Shown here: positions 9,263-19,167 of the stretch, one piece after another | How positions within the stretch are numbered: position 1 is the stretch's first letter | Layout: each line of letters begins with the position of its first letter | Assembly (NCBI RefSeq): GCF_011759375.1 | Contig: NZ_JAARML010000004.1 | Coordinates: 372,001-436,000, forward strand | Direction: 5' to 3' | DNA: 64,000 nt | Source: Paraflavitalea devenefica | GTDB taxonomy: Bacteria > Bacteroidota > Bacteroidia > Chitinophagales > Chitinophagaceae | The notes under the pieces: model-generated | The model's input: only the letters and a program-made list of their open reading frames with translations | Database searches by the model: none | What the model was told of the DNA's origin: nothing | Made by a program: the position numbers and the translations under genes

Positions 9263-11674
9263 ATGTTCAAAACTTATTTCAAGATCGCCTGGCGTACTGC
9301 CATCAGGAACCGGAGCTTTACGCTTATTACCCTGGGAAGCCTGGTCCTGGGCATTACCTTATTCTTCCTCATCAGCCTTTGGGTGAAAGATGAGATGGCA
9401 TTTGATGCTCCATTTGCCCACCAGGAACAGGTATGCCGGATAGAAAGTGACCTGATCACACCCGACGGACAATCCGACAAGATGGCTTCGGTAGGTTGGC
9501 CGATAGGTAAAACACTGAAAGCACAATACCCGGAAATTGAAAGCCTCACTTACCTCAGGAATTGGGCCCCTTTTGTACTCTTTAAAGAGGACCGCTTTTA
9601 TGAAGCTGCTTTGTATGCAGATAATAACTTTTTTTCTGTATTCAACTACCCCTTGCAGGAAGGCATTCCGGCCACAGCACTGAATGAGCCCTATAGCCTC
9701 GTCATTACCCAGGCACTCAAGGAGAAATATTTTGGAAAGGGCGAAGCACTTGGAAAAGTATTGATGATCAATGATACCGTTCCCTACAAGATAACAGGCG
9801 TATTTGCCCCCCTGCCTGCTTCTTCCCACCTGCGGTTCGATATGATCGGCTCCTTTGCTACCTTCTGCTCCATGTATCCAAAGGCCTGCGAACAGGAATT
9901 TGCTTCGGGCTGGTTCGATATGAACGTGTACAATTATGTTCGTCTTGCTAAAAATGCAAACGCTGCAACCACCACAGCTAAGATCAATAACCTGGTACAG
10001 GTAGCAGGCAAAGAAGCGGTGGCCAAATACGGCTTTAAAACCTATCTCAGCCTGCGGCCCGTAAAAGATATTTACCTCTATTCCGGTATCTCTACTGCCA
10101 AAGGCCCCGTAGGTAATATCAAAAGCATCCGGCTCTTTATAGCCATCGGCATTTTCATTCTGCTTATTGCCTGTCTTAATTTCATCAACCTTTCCACAGC
10201 CCGCTCCATGGAAAGGGCCAAAGAGATCGGCATACAAAAAGTATTGGGTAATGGCCGTGGTAAACTGGTACTTCAATTTCTGACAGAGGCCGCTGTATTG
10301 TGTACTATCGCTGCTATCATCAGCATCCTGTTGATGGTAACCTTATTGCCCCTATTCAACACCTTTACCGGGAAAACATTTACCGTGGGCTCCCTGTTCA
10401 CCATTAATAACCTCTTGCTCCTATCGGGCATTATCGTAGTGCTGGTGCCGCTGGCGGGCTTCTACCCTGCCTGGGTATTATCTGCTTTCAAACCGATCGC
10501 TGTTTTAAAAGGCAGTTTCGCCCACACCACCTCAGGCGCCTTACTGAGAAAGTCACTGGTAGTGCTGCAGTTCGTAATATCTGCCGGCTTCATCATGTGC
10601 ACACTTATTATGTGGCAGCAAATGAAATTCATGCAACAGCAGGACCTTGGATTCAATAAAAGCCAGGTGGTGGTAGTAGATGCTGCCAGGGTGCCCTGGG
10701 TATTACTGCATGATAAAATGAATGTCTTCAAAAGTGAAATGCTCCGGCAAACAGGCACAAAAAATATAACAGCCACCTATGCAGTACCAGGCAGAACAGG
10801 TTGGGATGGGCAGTTTGCTTACCCGGAAGGGAAGACCGACGAGCAGGGCCTGATAGTCGAGTACATTGCAGCCGATGCAGACTATGTAAAAACAATTGGT
10901 CTTTCCCTGATAGCCGGACGTGATTTCATGGCCAACAGCCAAAAAGACGAAGAGGAATCTTTCCTGATCAATGAAACAGCCGTCAAAACTTTTGGCTGGG
11001 GCAGTGCGCAAAATGCATTGGGCAAAAAACTGTCCACCTCTGGTAAAGAGGGCGTGGTAGTGGGTGTACTAAAAGATTATCACCAGCATGGTCTGCAAAT
11101 GAAGATCACTCCCATCGTATTAAGCCCTATTAAGTCCATTAGTCTTTTTGCTTTCCGCTATGAAGGTATTAGCTCTTCACAGGCTGTGACCAATCTTAAA
11201 ACAGCCTGGAATAACGTATACAAAGGTTTTCCTTTTGAATACCGGTTCATGGATGAAGACTTTCAACGCCAGTATAGCAAGGAAGATAAGCTGCGCAGCT
11301 TCTTTGGCCTCGCAGCAGGGCTCTCTGTGATCATTGGATGCCTGGGCCTGCTGGGGTTGATCATTTATACTGCACAGAAGAGAGTACGGGAGATTGGTAT
11401 CCGCAAAGTATTGGGCGCAGGTGTTGGTAATTTGGTTACACTGCTGTCTGTAGATCTGTTGAAGCTGGTGGGCATTGCCGTATTACTGGCCATCCCCATT
11501 GCCTGGTGGACGATGGACCAATGGCTGCAAAACTTTGCCTACCGCATCCATATCAGTTGGTGGGTATTTGCCCTCTCTGCTGCCGCAGCCATATTGATCG
11601 CCCTGTTCACCATCAGCTTCCAGGCTTTCAAGGCAGCATTGATGAATCCGGTGAAGAGTTTGAGGAGTGAATAG
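9263..11674 (+). CDS. FtsX/MacB-type ABC permease with altered first coupling loop (permease 5)
   Basis: 803 residues, ATG start, 83 bases after permease 4 with the AT palindrome in the gap. Loop 1 reads KEIGIQKVLGN: the nearly invariant Arg is replaced by Gln at 325. Loop 2 is REIGIRKVLGAG (Glu710). Core domain 2 carries GVLKDYHQHGLQ, with Tyr where most members have Phe. The N-terminus MFKTYFKIAWRTAIRNR and TM1 diverge from the others, and core domain 1 contains two Cys residues around 210-220 (SMYPKACEQEF region). The tail is NPVKSLRSE. The change in loop 1 suggests that its two ATPase docking sites are not equal. The substrate is unknown. Confidence 0.94.
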   Translation: MFKTYFKIAWRTAIRNRSFTLITLGSLVLGITLFFLISLWVKDEMAFDAPFAHQEQVCRIESDLITPDGQSDKMASVGWPIGKTLKAQYPEIESLTYLRNWAPFVLFKEDRFYEAALYADNNFFSVFNYPLQEGIPATALNEPYSLVITQALKEKYFGKGEALGKVLMINDTVPYKITGVFAPLPASSHLRFDMIGSFATFCSMYPKACEQEFASGWFDMNVYNYVRLAKNANAATTTAKINNLVQVAGKEAVAKYGFKTYLSLRPVKDIYLYSGISTAKGPVGNIKSIRLFIAIGIFILLIACLNFINLSTARSMERAKEIGIQKVLGNGRGKLVLQFLTEAAVLCTIAAIISILLMVTLLPLFNTFTGKTFTVGSLFTINNLLLLSGIIVVLVPLAGFYPAWVLSAFKPIAVLKGSFAHTTSGALLRKSLVVLQFVISAGFIMCTLIMWQQMKFMQQQDLGFNKSQVVVVDAARVPWVLLHDKMNVFKSEMLRQTGTKNITATYAVPGRTGWDGQFAYPEGKTDEQGLIVEYIAADADYVKTIGLSLIAGRDFMANSQKDEEESFLINETAVKTFGWGSAQNALGKKLSTSGKEGVVVGVLKDYHQHGLQMKITPIVLSPIKSISLFAFRYEGISSSQAVTNLKTAWNNVYKGFPFEYRFMDEDFQRQYSKEDKLRSFFGLAAGLSVIIGCLGLLGLIIYTAQKRVREIGIRKVLGAGVGNLVTLLSVDLLKLVGIAVLLAIPIAWWTMDQWLQNFAYRIHISWWVFALSAAAAILIALFTISFQAFKAALMNPVKSLRSE

Positions 11675-11721
11675 AAAACAGATCGCGATTGAAGAAATGA
11701 CATTCTTAAAAATAGAACACT

Positions 11722-14103
11722 GTGTTTAGAAACAATATCATAGCCACCCTTCGCAGCCTGAAAAGAAACAGGACCTATACCCTCATCAATATGCTGGGCT
11801 TATCCCTCAGTATCGGTATAGCCATTGTTATATTCATGATCATACGTTTCGAAGGAAGTTTTGACGCCTGGCACAAAAATGCGCCACGCCTGTACCAGCT
11901 CCTTGCTTATGATAAGTTCGAAGGTATCAACTCCCATATCCCCCAGGGCGCCATCAATGCGCTGAAAGACAAAATATCCGGCGTTGAAAAAGCGGTAAAC
12001 GTATATGGTTTCACCCCCTCTGTGATAAAAGTAAATGGCGAAAACCTGAAACAGGAGCGATCCTATTTTGTGCAGCCCGACTTTCTACAGATGATCGATA
12101 TACAATGGGTGGAGGGATCACCAGCCACTGCTTTAAGCCAGCCTTACCAGGTAGTGCTGGATGAACCTACAGCCAAAAGGTTCTTTAAGCCTGGTGAATC
12201 AGCCATTGGCAAGACCATCCTGTACGACAATACCCTTAACCTGACCGTTTCCGGTATTATTAAAGAGATGCCTGCCAATACACAATTCCGTATGCCCATG
12301 ATGATGTCCTATGCTTCCTTGCTCAAGTATATGGAGTGGTACAAAGACGAGAATTACTGGGGTGGCGGCGATTCCTGGTTCCAGGGTTTTGTATTGCTAA
12401 AGCCCGGGGTAAAGCCTGCTACTGTAGAACTAGCCCTCAACCAGTTGACAAAGCAGCGGGGTGAACATACCAACTATACCCGTTTTCAACTGGCCCATTT
12501 ATCCGAACAACACCTGAACCCAAACCCTGAAATTGATTTCTTCAACTATGCCATCCCACGATGGCTGATGTATACCCTCACCAGTATCGGCATTTTCCTG
12601 TTATTGATAGCCTGTATCAATTTCATCAACATGGCTTCTGTACAGGCCATCCAACGCAACAAAGCCACTGGTATCCGGAAAATACTGGGCAGCAGCCGCG
12701 CCTGGCTCATTGGTCAATTCCTGTTGGAAACAGCGTTCATTGTGACCGGAGCCCTGGTGATCGGCTCATTGTTGGCCTATCTCCTGCTGCCCTACACCGG
12801 TCAGCTATTGCATACCCAGGTGGCCGAGGCCCGCAACTGGAATACCACCACTTTCTTATTCCTGGCCGTCATTGGCGGGGTGCTTACAGGCCTGTCTGGC
12901 CTATATCCTGCCATCATGCTCTCCGGGTTTCAGCCCACACAGATGCTTCGCTCCCGTTTTTTCTCCATACCCACCAAAGGATTTTCCCTGCGGCGCATGT
13001 TGGTAGTTACCCAGTTTACCATTGCATTGGTATTGGTCATTTGCACCCTCATTGGTGTAAAGCAGATCAATTATTTCTACCACAAAGAGCTGGGCTTTGA
13101 CAAAGCAGCAGTTATTACCGTGAATATGCCAGATGACAGAAGCTCCGTCATCCGTGAAAGATTGCGGCGTAACCTATTGCAATCACCCGCCATCAGCGAT
13201 GTTACCTTCGGACTTACCACCCCTTCCGGCACCACCAACTGGTGGTGGGCCAACGTCAAACACCATGGTCTCAAAGATGGGGAGCAACAATGGCGGCAGC
13301 AATTCATCGATACCAATTACCTGTCTTTTTTCAAAGTACCCCTGGTGGCAGGGCGCGGCTTCAACGCAGCAGACAGCACCAATGCCGTGGTACTCGTCAA
13401 CGAACAGGCTACCCGTGATATGGGATACAGGAATGCTTCCCAGGCCCTGGGCCAGCAGCTATCCTTCGGCAATGAACAATACACCATTGGCGGCATTGTA
13501 AAAGATTACCAGTCCCAGAGCCTCAAATCGGGCAAAACGCCCCATGTATACATTTACAACAGGCGCTTTCAAACCGCCTGCATACGCGTAAACAACAAGC
13601 AGCAGGAAGCAGCCCTGCGCCTGGTTGAAAAGGAATGGAAGGCCATTTTCCCCGATTACTATTTTGAATACAGCTTCCTGGATGACGAACTGAAAACCTT
13701 TTATGGCGATGAAAGCAAATTAGCCAGCTTTCTGTCGCTATTCTCTATCATTGGCATCATCATCGGTTGCCTGGGTGTTTACGGCCTCGTAACCTTTGTA
13801 TGCGTACGTAAAACAAAAGAGATCGGTATCCGCAAAGTATTGGGTGCCGGCTTCATCGATATCATGGCCATATTGAACGTGGAGTTCATCTGGCTCATCG
13901 TCATTGCTTTTATCATGGCAGCGCCCATAGCAGGATTTATCATGCACCACTTCCTGCAGGACTATTCCAATCGCATTCCGATGCCCTGGTGGATTTTCCT
14001 GGTGAGTGGTATAGGAGCCTTGTTGATCACCATGATCACCATCAGTTTCCAGGCCATCCGCGCGGCCCTGGTAAACCCTGTGAAGTCGTTAAGAAGTGAG
14101 TAG
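11722..14103 (+). CDS. FtsX/MacB-type ABC permease with degenerate first coupling loop (permease 6)
   Basis: 793 residues. The start is GTG at 11722, chosen because GTG-Phe-Arg-Asn-Asn matches the MFRNY start of its paralogues and no upstream in-frame ATG fits. Loop 1 is the most altered of the array: KATGIRKILGS (Lys314-Ala-Thr-Gly) replaces KE[IV]G, losing the acidic residue. Loop 2 is normal, KEIGIRKVLGAG (Glu700). Core domain 2 has GIVKDYQSQSLK, without the usual His. The tail is NPVKSLRSE. It begins 47 bases after permease 5. The degenerate first half beside an intact second half suggests an asymmetric subunit. The substrate is unknown. Confidence 0.94.
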   Translation: MFRNNIIATLRSLKRNRTYTLINMLGLSLSIGIAIVIFMIIRFEGSFDAWHKNAPRLYQLLAYDKFEGINSHIPQGAINALKDKISGVEKAVNVYGFTPSVIKVNGENLKQERSYFVQPDFLQMIDIQWVEGSPATALSQPYQVVLDEPTAKRFFKPGESAIGKTILYDNTLNLTVSGIIKEMPANTQFRMPMMMSYASLLKYMEWYKDENYWGGGDSWFQGFVLLKPGVKPATVELALNQLTKQRGEHTNYTRFQLAHLSEQHLNPNPEIDFFNYAIPRWLMYTLTSIGIFLLLIACINFINMASVQAIQRNKATGIRKILGSSRAWLIGQFLLETAFIVTGALVIGSLLAYLLLPYTGQLLHTQVAEARNWNTTTFLFLAVIGGVLTGLSGLYPAIMLSGFQPTQMLRSRFFSIPTKGFSLRRMLVVTQFTIALVLVICTLIGVKQINYFYHKELGFDKAAVITVNMPDDRSSVIRERLRRNLLQSPAISDVTFGLTTPSGTTNWWWANVKHHGLKDGEQQWRQQFIDTNYLSFFKVPLVAGRGFNAADSTNAVVLVNEQATRDMGYRNASQALGQQLSFGNEQYTIGGIVKDYQSQSLKSGKTPHVYIYNRRFQTACIRVNNKQQEAALRLVEKEWKAIFPDYYFEYSFLDDELKTFYGDESKLASFLSLFSIIGIIIGCLGVYGLVTFVCVRKTKEIGIRKVLGAGFIDIMAILNVEFIWLIVIAFIMAAPIAGFIMHHFLQDYSNRIPMPWWIFLVSGIGALLITMITISFQAIRAALVNPVKSLRSE

Positions 14104-14136
14104 TAAGAAGGAATAACGAACAATAAAATATCAATC

Positions 14137-16527
14137 GTGATAAAGAACTATCTCAAAATCGCCTGGAGGAACTTGTACCGGAATAAGGCATATGCTTTTA
14201 TCAACGTATTGGGTTTATCGTTGGGAACTGCCTGTGGCATACTCATTTTTATATTGATCACCTACCATCTCAGCTTCGATACCTTTCATACTCAGAAAGA
14301 CAGGATACACCGCCTGGTTACTATAAGACAACAGGAAAGCATTACCTATACCGATGCAATACCTCAACCGCTGGGAAATGCTTTTCGGAACGATTTTACA
14401 TTCGCCGAAAAAACAGCACGGGCAGTTGACTACAACAATCCGCTCATCTCTTTACCCAACGAAAAAGAAGTTAAAAAATTCCGTGAAGCAAGCGGTATTG
14501 TATTTGCCGAACCGGATTTCTTTGACATATTTAACTTCCCTTTGGTAAAAGGTGATCAAAAAACGGCTTTACGTCAACCGAATTCAGCCATCATTACGGA
14601 AAATATAGCTAAAAAATACTTTGGCAATGATGCTCCCATAGGTAAAACCATACGCCTGAATAACAACATTAATTTTGTTATTACAGGGATCCTGAAAGAC
14701 CTGCCCCCGAATACAGACTTCAGGCAGGAGATTTACTTGTCATATGCCAATTTAAAGGACCACAATGCCCGGCATGCCAGCGATAGTCTCTGGGAAAACA
14801 TTTACAGCGGCAGTCAATGTTACATCCTGCTAAAACCAACGATTACTGCCGGCCAGGTAAACAAGACATTACCGCTCCTCGTAAAGAAATATTACAGTGG
14901 CAGGGACCTCCAGACATGGCAGTTCAGGTTGCAGCCACTTTCCGACATTCACTTTAACCCGCTCTTTGACGGTTATGCCGAAAAAAGATACCTGTGGGCC
15001 TTGCTTTTCATTGGTCTATTCCTGCTTATCACCGCCTGTGTAAACTTCGTGAACCTCGCAACTGCCCAGGCACTTAACCGTTCGAAAGAAGTAGGCGTAC
15101 GAAAAGTATTGGGTAGTTTGCGCTCCCAATTATTCTGGCAGTTTATTACAGAAACAACGCTCATCACCCTAATGGCTGTATTGTTGGCCTATGGTGCTGC
15201 CAAACTAGCCCTGCCTTACTTAAATCAGTTATTGGAATCCAATATGCAACTGGATATTTTCGGCAATTGGCGATTGCCTGTTTTTCTTTTGCTGATAGCA
15301 GGGATAGTCATCTTTTTATCCGGTTCTTATCCCGGCTTGGTATTAGCCCGCTTCCTGCCTGTACTGGCCCTTAAAGGTAAACTGTCACAAAAGCATATCG
15401 GTGGTATTTCCTTGCGCAGGCTATTGGTGATTACTCAATTTGCCATTTCCCAACTGCTGATAATCGGGACCATTGTTATAGCCAGCCAAATGCATTATTC
15501 AAAAACAACCGATCTCGGTTTTAGCAAGGATGCTGTTATTATGTTGCCTGTACCTGTGAACGACAAGGCAAAAATGAGCACGCTACATTCCAGGCTGGCC
15601 GGCATTCCAGGCGTGGAAAAAATCTCTTTGTGTTATCAGGCGCCTGCCTCAGGCAATAACTGGACTACTTCCATACACTTCGATAACCGTATAGAAGATG
15701 AATCCTGGGCCGTGAATGTAAAAAGTGCCGACGATCAATACCTCTCTACCTTTGGGTTACAACTGGTAGCCGGAAGGAATTTTTATTCGTCGGATACCTT
15801 GCGCGGATTTTTAGTGAATGAAACATTTGTAAAAAAGTTGAATCTTTTATCGCCACAGGACGTGATCGGCAAAAAAATAATCGTTGATGAGGGCTTTATA
15901 GCTCCTGTTGTTGGCGTGGTAAAAGATTTTCATAATTACTCTTTACACAATGAAATTACGCCTGTGTGCATCATGCCTGCTGTCGACAGATACGCCAACT
16001 GTGCTGTAAAAATTAAGGAAGGCCATACAAAAACCGCGCTGACAGCATTTGAAAAAGTATGGAATGAAACATATCCTGACCATTTATATACTTTTCAGTT
16101 TTTAGATGACCGCATGGCCAGGTTTTACAGGATAGATAATATCATGCTGAGGCTGATCGAAATATTTGCCTGCGTTGCTGTATTTATAGGCTGTCTGGGC
16201 CTATATGGACTGGTTTCTTTTATGGCCGTACGCAAAACAAAGGAAATAGGGGTCCGGAAAGTATTGGGAGCTTCTGTGCAACAAATAATATGGTTGTTTG
16301 GCAAAGAGCTTAGCCGGCTATTAATGATCGCGTTTATCATAGCGGCCCCATTCGCGTGGTGGGTCATGAACTTATATCTGGAGGATTTCAAATACCGCAT
16401 ACAAATAGGCGCAGGGGTTTTCCTGCTGGCTATTATATGCACCTTTACAATAGCTGTTATAACAGTTGGATACCGTTCTATGAGATCAGCACTGGCCAAC
16501 CCGGTGAAGAGCTTACGCAGTGAGTAG
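14137..16527 (+). CDS. FtsX/MacB-type ABC permease (permease 7)
   Basis: 796 residues, GTG start 33 bases after permease 6, preceded by the leader ACAATAAAATATCAATC that resembles the leaders of permeases 9-14. Loop 1 is KEVGVRKVLGS (Glu318), core domain 2 has GVVKDFHNYSLH, loop 2 is KEIGVRKVLGAS (Glu703), and the tail is NPVKSLRSE. Its nearest visible relative is permease 4. Its codon use looks more A/T-rich than its neighbours (many AAA, GAA, TTA and ATA codons, as in 14460-14600 and 15240-15320), which could mean a different age or origin. That difference was judged by eye, not computed. The stop codon runs directly into an intergenic hairpin. Confidence 0.95.
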   Translation: MIKNYLKIAWRNLYRNKAYAFINVLGLSLGTACGILIFILITYHLSFDTFHTQKDRIHRLVTIRQQESITYTDAIPQPLGNAFRNDFTFAEKTARAVDYNNPLISLPNEKEVKKFREASGIVFAEPDFFDIFNFPLVKGDQKTALRQPNSAIITENIAKKYFGNDAPIGKTIRLNNNINFVITGILKDLPPNTDFRQEIYLSYANLKDHNARHASDSLWENIYSGSQCYILLKPTITAGQVNKTLPLLVKKYYSGRDLQTWQFRLQPLSDIHFNPLFDGYAEKRYLWALLFIGLFLLITACVNFVNLATAQALNRSKEVGVRKVLGSLRSQLFWQFITETTLITLMAVLLAYGAAKLALPYLNQLLESNMQLDIFGNWRLPVFLLLIAGIVIFLSGSYPGLVLARFLPVLALKGKLSQKHIGGISLRRLLVITQFAISQLLIIGTIVIASQMHYSKTTDLGFSKDAVIMLPVPVNDKAKMSTLHSRLAGIPGVEKISLCYQAPASGNNWTTSIHFDNRIEDESWAVNVKSADDQYLSTFGLQLVAGRNFYSSDTLRGFLVNETFVKKLNLLSPQDVIGKKIIVDEGFIAPVVGVVKDFHNYSLHNEITPVCIMPAVDRYANCAVKIKEGHTKTALTAFEKVWNETYPDHLYTFQFLDDRMARFYRIDNIMLRLIEIFACVAVFIGCLGLYGLVSFMAVRKTKEIGVRKVLGASVQQIIWLFGKELSRLLMIAFIIAAPFAWWVMNLYLEDFKYRIQIGAGVFLLAIICTFTIAVITVGYRSMRSALANPVKSLRSE

Positions 16528-16592
16528 TGAGTGGTCAGTTGTGAGTATAATCGCTGCTATTCACCACTCACAACTCACTACTGACAACTCGC
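16521..16592 (+). repeat. Intergenic hairpin of AGTGAGTGGT-type repeats
   Basis: The left arm (GAGTAGTGAGTGGTCAGTTG and on) begins within the last codons of permease 7. The right arm (CACCACTCACAACTCACTAC) follows a loop near 16550-16560; about 20 of 25 positions pair. It belongs to the same style as the modules before permeases 9, 11-14 and 16 but differs in sequence. It may slow transcription or protect the 3' end; it has no T-tract, so it is not a classic terminator. Confidence 0.6.
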
Positions 16593-16640
16593 AGTTCTTA
16601 TCTCTATAAAGGAATAAAAACTAAAAATAATTGCCATAAC

Positions 16641-19052
16641 ATGTTTAGAAACTACTTTAAAACCGCCTGGCGTAACCTTTGGAAGAACAAAGCTTACTCT
16701 GCCATCAACATTGTTGGCCTGTCCATCGGCATGGCCGCCTGCATCATCATCATGCTGTTTGTGTTCTATGAAAGAAGCTTCGACCGGCAGCATACCAAAA
16801 ATATTTACCGTCTTGATGAGGTGCAGAAGTTCCCGGGCATGGTGGCCCCGCAGAAGGTCGCTTTATCCATGTTTCCTATGGCTCCTACCCTGAAACAGGA
16901 GTTTCCGCAGATACAGCAGTTCACCCGCATCGATGATTTTAATAACCCTCCCCTGAACTACAAGGGTAAAAAAGTAACCCTGTCCAGGGTTTTCTGGGCC
17001 GATTCCACTTTCTTCGACATCTTCAATTATGAATTGCTTACGGGTAATAAACACACCATACTGCAAAAACCCAATAGCATGGTGCTCACCAAAACAAGTG
17101 CCGAAAAACTGTTTGGTAAAGAAGACCCGATCGGTAAAACGGTAGCCATCCAAAGCCGGGACACCATCAGCTATACGATAACCGGTATCCTGGCTGATAT
17201 TCCTGGCAATTCACACCTGCAGTTTGAAGGATTACTTTCTTTCAATACACGCAATACAGCCGAACTGATGGGCAACTGGGGCGGCAACTGGCTCATCACC
17301 TATCTCGAATTAGCGCCCAACACAGATATAGCTGCGCTGGAAAAGAAATTTCCGGATTACCTGAAGCGCCACATGGCTGATCCCCGGCCCACCTTTTATG
17401 AGTTGTTCCTGCAGCCGCTGGCTGCCGTGCATGCCGGTTCAACAGACATTACCCATGACTACCTCAACTATCATAAGTTTGACGGCACCTATACCAGGCT
17501 GTTCTCTATTATTGCCATCATTGTACTGGTAATAGCCTGCATCAACTTTATGAACCTGTCTACCGCCCGCTCTGCCAGCAGGGCCAAAGAAGTGGGCGTG
17601 CGCAAATCAGTAGGCGCCCAACGGTTCCAGTTGAGCATACAGTTCATCGGTGAATCGGTGTTATTGTGCTTTATCGCCTTAATACTGGCATTGATATGGG
17701 CAAAGCTGGCCCTGCCCTGGGTGGCCGATCTGAGCCAGCGGGATATTGACCTGCCCATATTCACCAATGGCTGGTTGCTGTTAAGCACCTTGGGAGGCGC
17801 GCTGATCGTTGGTACACTGGCCGGCCTCTACCCTGCCGCCTACCTCTCGTCATTCCAGGCTGTCAAAGTATTGAAAGGCGCTATCCAAACAGGTAGGAAC
17901 AAAAGCCTGTTCCGGAATATACTGGTGGTAGGCCAATTTTCCAGCGCCATTTTCCTGATCATCGCTACCCTGTTTGCCGTACGGCAGCTCAAATTCATGC
18001 AACAAAAAGATCCCGGTTTTAACAAAGACCAGGTTGTTACTATACCGCTCAACTTCAATACGAATCCCAAATACGATGCCCTTAAAAAGGAACTATTGAA
18101 CAATACCCTGATTACCGGTGTCACCGCTTCCAACCAACGGCTGGGCAATAACCTGCACCAGACCGGTATCCGCTTTCACCCGGGCGATGCGCCTGCGCGG
18201 GAAATGGCCACTTCACAGGTAATAGTTGATCCCGATTACCTCACTGTTTATAAGATACCCATTGTAGCAGGCAGGAATTTTTCCAACGACTATGGCACCG
18301 ACAATGCCAAAGCCTATATCGTCAATGAATCCATGGCCCGGGAATTACTCAAAGACAAACCCAAAGCTTCCTTTGAAACCCTGCTGGGTAAACGTTTTGG
18401 CTTTGGCGGCATGGACTCTGCCGGCAGCATTGTGGGCGTTGCCAAAGACTTTAACTTCAACTCCCTGCACCACAAGATAGAAACGCTCACCATCATGGAC
18501 CAAAAGGACTGGGGCTTTGCAGAAGTATCCGTCCTCATTAATGGCGCCAAAGCCAAAGAAGCCATCGCTTACCTGCAAGCCTCCTGGAAGAGGATCAACC
18601 CGGGGCAGGACTTCGAATACAAATTCCTCGACGATCATTTCAAAGAGTTGTACCAGGCCGATTCACAGGTAAGTGAGATCGTGGGCATCCTTGCCGGGCT
18701 GGCCATTGTGATCTCCTGCCTTGGTTTATTTGGCCTGGCTTCCTATGCAGCAGAAAAACGGGTGAAAGAGATCGGCATCCGGAAAGTACTGGGCGCTTCA
18801 GTACAGAACATTGTACGGTTGCTGTCTAAAGACTTTTTGAAACTGGTACTCATCGCCAATCTCATTGCCTGGCCCATTGCCTGGCTGGTATTGTACAAGT
18901 GGCTACAGGATTTTGCTTACCGCATCAATATAAGCTGGTGGGTATTCCTGGCAGCCGGCGTAGTGGCCTTGCTGATCGCCCTATTGACCGTGAGCTTCCA
19001 GGCGATCAAAGCGGCGATTGCTAACCCTGTAAAAAGCTTACGCAGTGAGTAA
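16641..19052 (+). CDS. FtsX/MacB-type ABC permease (permease 8)
   Basis: 803 residues, ATG start, 113 bases after permease 7. Loop 1 is KEVGVRKSVGA (Glu317), with SV in place of VL. Core domain 2 carries GVAKDFNFNSLH, with Asn for the usual His. Loop 2 is KEIGIRKVLGAS (Glu710) and the tail is NPVKSLRSE. The first periplasmic domain contains an ERSFDRQHTKNIYRL start and a WADSTFFDIFNYELL segment typical of the MacB core fold. It is the last permease before the DUF4097-type gene, with the second AT palindrome between them. The substrate is unknown. Confidence 0.95.
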   Translation: MFRNYFKTAWRNLWKNKAYSAINIVGLSIGMAACIIIMLFVFYERSFDRQHTKNIYRLDEVQKFPGMVAPQKVALSMFPMAPTLKQEFPQIQQFTRIDDFNNPPLNYKGKKVTLSRVFWADSTFFDIFNYELLTGNKHTILQKPNSMVLTKTSAEKLFGKEDPIGKTVAIQSRDTISYTITGILADIPGNSHLQFEGLLSFNTRNTAELMGNWGGNWLITYLELAPNTDIAALEKKFPDYLKRHMADPRPTFYELFLQPLAAVHAGSTDITHDYLNYHKFDGTYTRLFSIIAIIVLVIACINFMNLSTARSASRAKEVGVRKSVGAQRFQLSIQFIGESVLLCFIALILALIWAKLALPWVADLSQRDIDLPIFTNGWLLLSTLGGALIVGTLAGLYPAAYLSSFQAVKVLKGAIQTGRNKSLFRNILVVGQFSSAIFLIIATLFAVRQLKFMQQKDPGFNKDQVVTIPLNFNTNPKYDALKKELLNNTLITGVTASNQRLGNNLHQTGIRFHPGDAPAREMATSQVIVDPDYLTVYKIPIVAGRNFSNDYGTDNAKAYIVNESMARELLKDKPKASFETLLGKRFGFGGMDSAGSIVGVAKDFNFNSLHHKIETLTIMDQKDWGFAEVSVLINGAKAKEAIAYLQASWKRINPGQDFEYKFLDDHFKELYQADSQVSEIVGILAGLAIVISCLGLFGLASYAAEKRVKEIGIRKVLGASVQNIVRLLSKDFLKLVLIANLIAWPIAWLVLYKWLQDFAYRINISWWVFLAAGVVALLIALLTVSFQAIKAAIANPVKSLRSE

Positions 19053-19074
19053 TAAATTATCAACGAAGCAAAGG

Positions 19075-19107
19075 CAATAATGATTAATTAATAATTATTG
19101 ATTATTG
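19075..19107. repeat. AT-only palindromic element, copy B (inverted)
   Basis: This 33-base element between permease 8 and the DUF4097-type gene is the reverse complement of 9193-9225 with a single base difference. Both copies sit in the gap just after a permease gene and are preceded by a CAAAGGCAATAAT-like text. The 5' flank CGAAGCAAAGGC also occurs at 49242-49253. The function is unknown. Confidence 0.75.
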
Positions 19108-19167
19108 TTCAGGATGCATATCAATCAAATAATAGTAGAACATTCATAAAAGATAAAACACATAACC

